Of a stretch of DNA of 8,332 bases, positions 1 through 5,557 are shown piece after piece. The stretch covers positions 1 through 8,332 of the forward strand of contig JBOGIQ010000273.1 in assembly GCA_050742535.1 (NCBI GenBank), written 5' to 3'. This DNA is from Gp6-AA40 sp050742535 (GTDB lineage: Bacteria > Acidobacteriota > Vicinamibacteria > Vicinamibacterales > UBA2999). A program made the translations under genes and the position numbers. The notes below the pieces were generated by a model that saw only the letters and a program-made list of their open reading frames with translations, did not search any database and was not told where the DNA came from. Position 1 is the stretch's first letter. The number at the start of each line of letters is the position of its first letter.

Positions 1-101
1 GAATTCTTCTGCCCCTGCTACTGGGGCTGCAAATGCGGAGGGGGTTCGAACTGCGCCGAAGTGTGTGGCGCGTCGTAGGCTCGCCTGCCCCGCAGTGCGG
101 A

Positions 102-107
102 TAAAAT
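102..107 (+). promoter_or_regulatory. Possible -10 box (TAAAAT) in the leader of the first gene
   Basis: Within the 216-base non-coding leader, TAAAAT at 102-107 matches TATAAT at five of six positions in otherwise GC-rich DNA. No convincing -35 box lies 16-18 bases upstream, so support is weak. If used, it would give a leader of about 100 bases before the start codon at 217. That leader also holds a small 6-bp stem with a 3-base loop at 171-185. The rest of 1-216 shows nothing I recognise. Confidence 0.22.
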
Positions 108-216
108 GAACCACGAGGCGGTGCCGATGTCTCGGTTCGTCCGGCATCGCCGCATGCGCCGTCGCAGCAGTGCCGGAAGCCGGCAACACGTCGTCAATTC
201 TCGAGGACGAAAGGCG

Positions 217-1056
217 ATGTTAACGCGATTGCTGTGCGCGTTCTTGGCTGCCTCCCTCTTGCCCTCGTTCTCCATGTGGGCACAGGAGGCGAACGACAGG
301 CCGGCGTTCGAGGTGGCATCGGTGAAACGAAGTCCACCGGGGGAGGGCCTCGACCTGCCGACGCCGGGAACGACGCAGCCGAGCGGACGCTGGTTCGCTC
401 GCAATGTGTCGCTCAGGCTGCTGCTGCTGTCGGCCCATGGGTTACGGAGCGGGGAACTCGTGGGCGGCCCTTCCTGGATCGACAGCGAGCAGTTCAATAT
501 CGAAGCCCGAGCCCCGGCCGGAACGCCGGCCGAGCGGATGCGCCTCATGGCTCGGACACTGCTGGCGGATCGTTTCCGGTTGCGCACGCATACAGAAGAG
601 CGGCGCACTCCCGCGTATGCGCTCGTGCTCGCGCGCAAGGATGGCCGACTCGGCCGCGGCCTGCGTCGGACGGCGAGCGACTGCAGCGCCGGACGTCTTC
701 GAGGCGCCAAAAGCGCAGATGGGTTGTTCCTGTGCGGCGGTGTCTCGTTTCGGGTCGTGGATGGTGTACGCCAGGTGCGGTTGCGAGGTTACTCCCTTGC
801 CGAATTCCTCAAAATCGCTCTCGCCTCTCCGATCCTCGGCATGACCACCGTGGATCGAACGGGACTGACCGGATATTTCGACATCGACATCGACTACGTC
901 ATGCCCCCTGCTCCGGGTGCCGTCGATAGCCGGCCGGTCGACGGACCGCCGCTCGTGGAAGCCGTCGAAAGCCAGCTCGGCCTGCGGTTCGAGCGCCGCG
1001 AGGAGGTCGTCCAGGTGCTGGTGATCGATCACGCCGAGATGCCAGATCCCGATTGA
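217..1056 (+). CDS. Secreted TIGR03435 family protein (copy 1)
   Basis: This predicted 279-residue exported protein belongs to the TIGR03435 'soil-associated' family, which is expanded in Acidobacteria and has no known biochemical function. Family landmarks appear in order: FEVASVKRS (31-39), LVGGPSWID (81-89), F-N-I-E-A (93-97), the LLADRFRL block (115-122), YALVLA (134-139), VDRTGLTGYFD (212-222), LGLRFE (254-259) and VIDHAEMP near the C-terminus. Residues 1-23 form a signal peptide (basic start, hydrophobic core, cleavage likely after Ala22 or nearby). I chose ATG 217 over the in-frame ATG at 106 because the signal peptide begins there, GAGG lies 10 bases upstream, and the extra 37 residues are Arg-rich and unlike the family. 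Cys156 and Cys173 are 17 residues apart, the same spacing as in the copy at 1571-2476, which suggests a structural disulfide. The channel gene follows 82 bases downstream on the same strand. Confidence 0.86.
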   Translation: MLTRLLCAFLAASLLPSFSMWAQEANDRPAFEVASVKRSPPGEGLDLPTPGTTQPSGRWFARNVSLRLLLLSAHGLRSGELVGGPSWIDSEQFNIEARAPAGTPAERMRLMARTLLADRFRLRTHTEERRTPAYALVLARKDGRLGRGLRRTASDCSAGRLRGAKSADGLFLCGGVSFRVVDGVRQVRLRGYSLAEFLKIALASPILGMTTVDRTGLTGYFDIDIDYVMPPAPGAVDSRPVDGPPLVEAVESQLGLRFERREEVVQVLVIDHAEMPDPD

Positions 1057-1138
1057 GGAATTGGCGAGCCGCCGATTTCGCATTGGCCAGTCCGCCCACC
1101 GCGTGGTGTCGTTGCCTCAGCGTGGGTGACGCCGGGGA

Positions 1139-1570
1139 GTGGTTGCGCAGCTTCTGATCGCATCGGCGCTCATGGCGCTCTGCGTGGTGATTCACGCGGG
1201 CGGGATCACCTGGGCCGCCGGGCGGGCGCGCCGATGGGAAGCACCCACACAGCGGCAGTGGCCCTGGATGCGGCTGTTCGTGTGCGTCGCAGCCTGGATC
1301 GTTCTGCTGCATGTCGTCGAGATCACGGCGTGGGCGCTGGTCTACGCGTGGGGCGGCGCCATCGCCGGAGTGCAGGCTGCCGCGTATTTCAGCGCCGTGA
1401 CGTACACGACGACAGGGTATGGTGACCTGCTGCTGCCTGAAGACTGGCGGCTCGTGGGGGCCATCGAAGCGCTGACCGGTATCCTGATGTGCGGATGGTC
1501 CACCGGTTTCTTTTTCGCGCTGGCAAGCCGGATGTACCGCACGGAGCCGCGTGCCCCCGGCGGTCAATGA
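1139..1570 (+). CDS. Small potassium-channel-like membrane protein (Ion_trans_2 type)
   Basis: This 143-residue integral membrane protein has a classical K+ selectivity filter, T90-T-T-G-Y-G-D96, preceded by an aromatic pore helix (AAYFSAVTY, 81-89). Three hydrophobic stretches can be seen: about 2-27, about 43-70 (outer helix) and about 105-130 (inner helix). This fits the minimal pore module of the two-TM/Ion_trans_2 channel family plus one extra N-terminal helix. There is no RCK, cyclic-nucleotide or other regulatory domain, so gating cannot be predicted; a functional pore would need a tetramer. The GTG start at 1139 keeps the first helix, but a GGGGA stretch touches it directly, which is too close for an ordinary ribosome site. 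An in-frame TGA at 1127-1129 rules out a longer form. ATG at 1172 is the alternative and would cut into helix 1. The stop codon directly abuts the stop of the opposing gene. The pore assignment is firm; ion selectivity in vivo is inferred. Confidence 0.82.
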   Translation: MVAQLLIASALMALCVVIHAGGITWAAGRARRWEAPTQRQWPWMRLFVCVAAWIVLLHVVEITAWALVYAWGGAIAGVQAAAYFSAVTYTTTGYGDLLLPEDWRLVGAIEALTGILMCGWSTGFFFALASRMYRTEPRAPGGQ

Positions 1571-2476
1571 CTAATTCGGGGACGGCCGCTCGATGTGCTG
1601 TATGAGCAGCATTGGCGTCGGCCTGATCCGGGGCTCGAGCTTCAAGCCGAGCTTTTCATGAACAGCGTTGAAAATACCCGAACTGAACTCAGCGGTCCCC
1701 GCAGGTGAACTGTTTGTAATAGTCTTCGGCACGTCGTAGAAGAGCTCGACATCGAACGTCCCGGTAAGTCCCGTCTCATCGATCACAGGCCTGCCGACGC
1801 GGCTCGTCAGGAATCGGACGAGTTCGTCGATGGGTCGCCCCACCAACTGGATCCCGTTGATCCGAAGCTGTCCCAGGCAGTGTTTTCGGAATCCAGGCTC
1901 GCCGGGTCTCAAGTCCACCGAGGTGGTACAGTCCTCTTTCGAAGCTCTGATGCCCTCCCCGAGACGTCCATCTGTGCGAGCTCGAACGAGTGTATGCACA
2001 GGCCGTTCGCGCGTCTCGCGGCTCACGCGGAGATTGAAGCGCGTCTCGAGGAGATTTCGAAGCATTCCGCGGACCGCCTCGGGTACGGCCGATCCGGTCC
2101 GCGGGGACTCCATGGCAGGAGCCAGGGCCTCGATTTGGAATCGCTCCTGATCGAGCCAGCCGGGCCCTCCTTCGATTTGGTCGCGCTGACGGTACTCTGG
2201 TCCGTACGCCTCGAGGATTAGGCGTGCCGCCGTCATGTTGACGGCCCTGAAGCGATTCCCGTCAAACCTCATGTACGCAACTTGTGCAAGCATGCCGGCG
2301 ATCCCGCCTGCCGCTGATTCCTGAGGCTGTACCCGGACGGACGCCACTTCGAACGTCGATGTCGCATTCGGCGACTGCGCTCGGTTCCGTGCGCTCGCGG
2401 GCTGAACCAGTGACAGCACCGCCAGTAATGCGACCGCACTCGCACCTGTAACCCCAGGTCTAATTTTCCGCGGCAT
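1571..2476 (-). CDS. Secreted TIGR03435 family protein (copy 2)
   Basis: This 301-residue exported protein is a second member of the TIGR03435 family, of unknown function. It has a basic N-terminus (MPRKIR), a hydrophobic core (about 11-25) and an A-S-A cleavage site near residue 29. Family blocks are FEVASVRVQP (42-51), IEGGPGWLD (101-109), F-Q-I-E-A (113-117), LLETRFNLR (142-150), IDETGLTGTFDVEL (232-245), LGLKLEPR (276-283) and a C-terminal IERPSPN. The usual V-I-D-H near the end reads L-I-Q-H here. Cys183 and Cys200 have the same 17-residue spacing as the cysteines in the copy at 217-1056. The two proteins share the motif order but differ at most residues, so they are old paralogues, not a recent duplication. 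ATG 2476 is preferred over GTG 2491 because GGAG sits 9 bases upstream of it. The gene converges on the channel gene with no gap. It may be the last gene of a ygfZ, Cys-rich, TIGR03435 transcript, although the inverted repeat at 2520-2558 intervenes. Confidence 0.88.
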   Translation of the reverse strand: MPRKIRPGVTGASAVALLAVLSLVQPASARNRAQSPNATSTFEVASVRVQPQESAAGGIAGMLAQVAYMRFDGNRFRAVNMTAARLILEAYGPEYRQRDQIEGGPGWLDQERFQIEALAPAMESPRTGSAVPEAVRGMLRNLLETRFNLRVSRETRERPVHTLVRARTDGRLGEGIRASKEDCTTSVDLRPGEPGFRKHCLGQLRINGIQLVGRPIDELVRFLTSRVGRPVIDETGLTGTFDVELFYDVPKTITNSSPAGTAEFSSGIFNAVHEKLGLKLEPRIRPTPMLLIQHIERPSPN

Positions 2477-2485
2477 ACCACCAGG

Positions 2486-2489
2486 CTCC
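2486..2489 (-). promoter_or_regulatory. Shine-Dalgarno GGAG deciding the start of TIGR03435 copy 2
   Basis: On the minus strand GGAG lies 9 bases before ATG 2476. The alternative GTG at 2491 partly overlaps this GGAG and has no comparable site of its own, so the shorter start is favoured. Confidence 0.55.
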
Positions 2490-2519
2490 ACTCACAGCTT
2501 CGCATTCTGCGCTCGGATG

Positions 2520-2558
2520 AGCCGTGCCGCAAGCGTCTGGAGCCGGCGCGGCACGGCT
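2520..2558. terminator. 11-bp inverted repeat with 17-base loop (terminator or operator candidate)
   Basis: GCCGTGCCGC at 2521-2530 is matched exactly by GCGGCACGGC at 2548-2557, and A2520/T2558 extends the stem to 11 bp around a 17-base loop. It lies in the 108-base gap between the stop of the Cys-rich gene and the start of TIGR03435 copy 2, both on the minus strand. The position suits a terminator or attenuator after the Cys-rich gene. No T-run follows on the minus strand, so intrinsic termination is not proven; a protein-binding site or an mRNA-stabilising hairpin is equally possible. Confidence 0.45.
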
Positions 2559-2584
2559 GCTCCGCCTAAACGATACCGTCGCGG

Positions 2585-2800
2585 TTAGGAGGGTGCACCA
2601 CACATGTAGGAGCATTCGGATTCATTGCCATACCCGTCGCATACGCAATTCACCGCGCATTCGCAGAACTCGCTGCAGACCCCAAAAGGTAACGAGGAAT
2701 GCTGACAACTCAGGTAACACGAGAGCTGCACGTCCTCACAGTAATCCTCCGCGTGCACTGGCGCAGCACTCCGAATCAGCAATGCCATGCCGAAGAGCAT
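2585..2800 (-). CDS. Small cysteine-rich exported protein, unknown function
   Basis: I do not recognise this 71-residue protein. It starts with a short hydrophobic segment ending in V-H-A (residues 1-17), a plausible signal peptide with cleavage after Ala17. The mature part, about 54 residues, holds ten cysteines at 21, 28, 32, 42, 46, 48, 52, 54, 63 and 67. The even number fits five disulfides, or a metal site. The chain is acidic, with many Glu and Asp. The first six cysteines follow C-x6-C-x3-C-x9-C-x3-C-x-C, close to the CS-alpha-beta (defensin-like) order, and a C-x3-C-x-C unit is then repeated. The signal peptide lacks the usual basic start, and an in-frame TGA at 2819-2821 prevents an upstream extension. 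GAGAG about 8 bases upstream is a weak ribosome site and lies within a 12-bp palindrome (2805-2816). The gene follows ygfZ by 68 bases. That it is coding is supported by the signal-like start and cysteine content, not by a family match. Confidence 0.55.
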   Translation of the reverse strand: MLFGMALLIRSAAPVHAEDYCEDVQLSCYLSCQHSSLPFGVCSEFCECAVNCVCDGYGNESECSYMCGAPS

Positions 2801-2804
2801 GGCC

Positions 2805-2816
2805 GCTCTCGAGAGC
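2805..2816. promoter_or_regulatory. 12-bp perfect palindrome GCTCTCGAGAGC just upstream of the Cys-rich gene
   Basis: This self-complementary 12-mer ends four bases before the ATG at 2800 (minus strand) and covers the only ribosome-site-like bases (GAGAG). It could be an operator or could mask the ribosome site. A chance occurrence in GC-rich DNA is also possible. Confidence 0.25.
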
Positions 2817-2868
2817 CATCACTCTGGACATGAAGCCCTCGAACTGCTCTCGGCCGCGGCAATGAATT

Positions 2869-3876
2869 TCAGGTGATTGGTAATCCGACGACTGTTGCAG
2901 GATGACCATCCACCTGCACGCCGGTTCCAGCCGCCGTGAAGTCCCTGTGGACGTAGCCCAACGCAATCGGTCCGAGCGTCGGTGACGTTGCCGCGCTGGT
3001 CACGAACCCGATCTCGCGATCTCCGGCAAAGACCTTGGCACCCCTGAAGGGGTGCCCGACGAGTTGTTCGGGGTCACCTACGTTCTGATCGGGCGCCAGG
3101 CGGAAGCCGACCAGCTTCTTCGCCACGCGCCCGCCACCCCGGTGCATGACCCGGATGACCACCTCCTGGCCGACGAAGCAGCCCTTGGAGAAGGAGATCG
3201 CGCGATCCTCGATGCCGGCCTCGAGCGGGATCGTCTCGGCCGTCATGTCCACGCCGAACACGGGGTACCCCGCCGCGATGCGGGCCGCCTGCAGTGCGTC
3301 GGGCGAGACGACTCTCGCACCCGCAGACACCGCCGACGCGATGAAGCGCGGCTCGATCGCCCTCGCCAGAAACACGCAGTAGCCTGGAACGCCGACCTGA
3401 TCGATGCGCGCCACGGAGACCGGATCGCCGTCGATCGTCCCGGTGGCATGCCTGTAATCGCTCCAGTCGTCGAGGCCGTTCACGCCGTGGACGATCTGCT
3501 CGACGATCGCCGCCGCACGCGGACCGTGCACCCACACTCCGGTCATCGCCTCGGCCAACGACTCAATCCGCACGTCCTCGGAGAAGAGGAACTGATCCAG
3601 CCGCGCGAGTATCGAGTCCGCCTGCTCCGCGGGCACGTCGAGCAGAATCATCCCGGCCGACTGAAGCACATGCATGTCGGTCAGCATCCGGCCCTGCGGG
3701 GTCAGCCACGCGGCGTAGCAGCCGGACCCTTCGGCCAGCGCCTGAATGTCGTTCGTCAGCAAACCCTGCAGATACGTGGCCCGATCCGGGCCGGCCACTG
3801 CCACCTGCGCACGCGCGGAAATCGACCCGATCGCGGCGCCTGAACGCACCGCCGACTCGTCCGCCGGGTCAGTCAT
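2869..3876 (-). CDS. ygfZ: YgfZ/GcvT-type folate-binding protein
   Basis: This 335-residue cytoplasmic protein is of the YgfZ/IBA57 branch of the aminomethyltransferase (GcvT) fold. In studied bacteria such proteins bind tetrahydrofolate and help make or repair certain Fe-S enzymes (for example MiaB). The defining signature K231-G-C-F-V-G-Q-E238 is intact, with Cys233 in the expected place. Other family features are LQGLLTNDI (36-44), a P-x-G-R-M-L stretch (60-65), the barrel segment IPLEAGIED (216-224) and the C-terminal beta domain with EIGFVTSAATSP (288-299) and ALGYVHRD (305-312). The length is normal for the family. The start is uncertain. ATG 3876 resembles family N-termini but has no clear ribosome site. 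TTG 3894 would add six residues, has AAGG 10 bases upstream, and would leave only four bases to the divergent hydrolase start. The role in Fe-S maintenance is inferred from the family; no Fe-S enzyme gene lies nearby. Confidence 0.93.
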   Translation of the reverse strand: MTDPADESAVRSGAAIGSISARAQVAVAGPDRATYLQGLLTNDIQALAEGSGCYAAWLTPQGRMLTDMHVLQSAGMILLDVPAEQADSILARLDQFLFSEDVRIESLAEAMTGVWVHGPRAAAIVEQIVHGVNGLDDWSDYRHATGTIDGDPVSVARIDQVGVPGYCVFLARAIEPRFIASAVSAGARVVSPDALQAARIAAGYPVFGVDMTAETIPLEAGIEDRAISFSKGCFVGQEVVIRVMHRGGGRVAKKLVGFRLAPDQNVGDPEQLVGHPFRGAKVFAGDREIGFVTSAATSPTLGPIALGYVHRDFTAAGTGVQVDGHPATVVGLPIT

Positions 3877-3885
3877 GGAACTGCT

Positions 3886-3889
3886 AGGA
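3886..3889 (+). promoter_or_regulatory. Shine-Dalgarno AGGA deciding the hydrolase start
   Basis: AGGA lies 9 bases before ATG 3899. The earlier in-frame ATG at 3875 has no such site and would put eight extra residues in front of the signal peptide. It also lies inside the first codons of the opposing ygfZ gene. Confidence 0.5.
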
Positions 3890-3898
3890 TTCAAGGTA

Positions 3899-5557
3899 AT
3901 GCGGCCTTACTTGCGGCTTCTTCATTGTACCTGCGCGCTTCTGCTGCTCGCCCCGGCGGCGGCGGACGCGCAGCAGAAACCTCCAGCGGGGCCCACGGCA
4001 TATACGACCTTCGTGCGCGGAACGCCGATCGGCCGCGAGGACGTCACCGTCCGGTCCGACGCCTCCGGACTGACCGTGACGAGCGAAGGACGCCTTGGCG
4101 CGCCGGTGAATCTGATCATCCGGCGGGCGGAGTTCCGCTATGCCGCCGACGGTTCACCGCAGCTGTTCGAGCTTCAGGGCGACTCCAACGGCGCCGACAT
4201 CTCGATTAAGACGACGGTTGCCGGTGGAAACGTCACGACGGAGCAAACGAAAGCCACTCCGATCACGCAGCCGGTGAATGCACAAGCGATTCTGCACGCC
4301 AACGGCATCGTCGGATCGTACGTGGCGCTCGCGCGGCGCCTCGAACAGACGGCGCCCGGTTCCGAGGTACGGATGTACCTCGTCCCGGAGATGGAGATTG
4401 CTGTACGGCTGGTCAACGTGCAGAACGATCGCATGCAGCTTGGCACCGACTTCCTGGGCGCCCGCCGCTACGACGTCATCCTGTTGAATCCGAACAGCAA
4501 CACGGCGGTCACGATCACGACCGACGTGCAGGGGAACCTGCTCACCGTCCGGATTCCAAGTCAGGGCGTGGACATCGTGCGCGCGGACCTCGCGTCCGTG
4601 ACGGTGCGGACGCACGTGCACAGCAACCCTGGCGACGAAGCGGTCACCATTCAGGCCACCGGCTTCAACATCGGCGCAACGCTGACGCGTCCTCCGAAAA
4701 CCGCGCCGGGAACACGGCTCCCGGCGGTGATTCTCCTGGCCGGATTCGCCGCCAACGATCGAGACGGGTACATCGCAGGCATCCCGGTGATCGGCCAGCT
4801 CGCGGGGGCGTTGGCCAACGCCGGCTTCATGGCCGTTCGCTACGACAAGCGCGGATACGGCCAAAGCGGCGGCCGCTCGGAGTCCGCCACGCTCACGGAC
4901 TACGCGGACGACATCCGGACCGTCATGCGCTGGCTCTCGGCGCGCAACGACGTCGACCCGAGGCGTATCGCGGTTGTCGGCCATAGCGACGGCTCGTGGG
5001 TGGCGCTTCTAGCGGCATCGCGCGAGCGGCGGTTCGCCGCTGTGGCAACGCTCGGCAGCCCGGCGACGACTGGTGCGGAGCTCGTTCTGGAACTGCAGCA
5101 GCGGACGCTCGACCTGCTGACGCTCTCGCCCGAGGAACGCCGGAAGCGCGAGGCGCTGCAGAAACAGATCATCGCCGCGGTGCAGTCCAACAAGGGCCTC
5201 ACGGATCTGCCGCCGGATATCAGGCGGCAGGCCGACACGGTGTGGTTCCAGAGCGTCCTGAACTTCTCGCCGGCCAGAGTGCTGAAGGATGTCCGCCAGC
5301 CGCTGCTCATCCTGCACGGAGGCGTCGATCACGAAGTCCCGCCGGCGGACGCCGATCGGCTGGCCCAGATCGCTCAGAAGGAAAGCGACTCGCCGTCCGT
5401 TGAACTGCTCATCGTCAAGGGCGTGAACCATCTGATTGTTCCGGCAGTGACGGGAGAAGTGAAGGAGTACGGTGCGCTCACCGATCGCAACGTGAGCGCC
5501 GACGTGGTGTCGGGAATAGCGGGCTGGCTGACGCGGACGTTCGCGGCAATCAAATGA
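3899..5557 (+). CDS. Secreted alpha/beta hydrolase with N-terminal beta-rich domain
   Basis: This 552-residue exported serine hydrolase has an unknown substrate. A signal peptide covers residues 1-25 (hydrophobic 5-21, A-D-A before Q25-Q26). Residues about 30-260 form a domain predicted to be beta-rich (many short alternating strands; FVRGTPIGREDVTV resembles the start of periplasmic beta-structured domains). The alpha/beta-hydrolase domain runs from about 274 to the end: strand LPAVILLAG (274-282), V-R-Y-D-K-R-G-Y-G-Q-S-G (313-324), nucleophile elbow G-H-S363-D-G, acid Asp477 in HGGVDHEVPP, and His511 in KGVNHLIVP. The triad is therefore complete. A charged helical insert at about 395-445 looks like a lid over the active site. 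The S33/peptidase-like and esterase/thioesterase branches both remain possible. ATG 3899 is preferred on ribosome site and signal-peptide position. The stop overlaps the next start (ATGA), which implies translational coupling to the pantothenate genes. Confidence 0.9.
   Translation: MRPYLRLLHCTCALLLLAPAAADAQQKPPAGPTAYTTFVRGTPIGREDVTVRSDASGLTVTSEGRLGAPVNLIIRRAEFRYAADGSPQLFELQGDSNGADISIKTTVAGGNVTTEQTKATPITQPVNAQAILHANGIVGSYVALARRLEQTAPGSEVRMYLVPEMEIAVRLVNVQNDRMQLGTDFLGARRYDVILLNPNSNTAVTITTDVQGNLLTVRIPSQGVDIVRADLASVTVRTHVHSNPGDEAVTIQATGFNIGATLTRPPKTAPGTRLPAVILLAGFAANDRDGYIAGIPVIGQLAGALANAGFMAVRYDKRGYGQSGGRSESATLTDYADDIRTVMRWLSARNDVDPRRIAVVGHSDGSWVALLAASRERRFAAVATLGSPATTGAELVLELQQRTLDLLTLSPEERRKREALQKQIIAAVQSNKGLTDLPPDIRRQADTVWFQSVLNFSPARVLKDVRQPLLILHGGVDHEVPPADADRLAQIAQKESDSPSVELLIVKGVNHLIVPAVTGEVKEYGALTDRNVSADVVSGIAGWLTRTFAAIK

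Noticed and set aside
36..56. GGTTCGAAC at 43-51 resembles a tRNA T-loop
   Set aside because: The flanking bases do not form a 5-bp T-stem (G53/C61 equivalents are G and T) and no acceptor or anticodon arm is present.
106..216. Upstream in-frame extension of the first TIGR03435 gene from ATG 106
   Set aside because: The 37 added residues are Arg-rich, would bury the signal peptide, and do not resemble family N-termini.
18..710. Long open frame on the minus strand opposite the first gene
   Set aside because: It is Arg/Ser/Pro-rich with no motif, typical of a GC-rich antisense shadow of the TIGR03435 gene.
1555..1581. CCCCG/CGGGG stem over the convergent stop codons
   Set aside because: Only 5 bp with a 17-base loop and no T-run; too weak to call a bidirectional terminator.
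3052..3843. 263-codon open frame on the plus strand opposite ygfZ
   Set aside because: Its composition (Arg, His, Asp runs) and lack of motifs mark it as antisense to the clear ygfZ gene.
4154..4984. 276-codon minus-strand frame opposite the hydrolase
   Set aside because: No domain or signal; it is explained by GC-rich third positions of the hydrolase gene.
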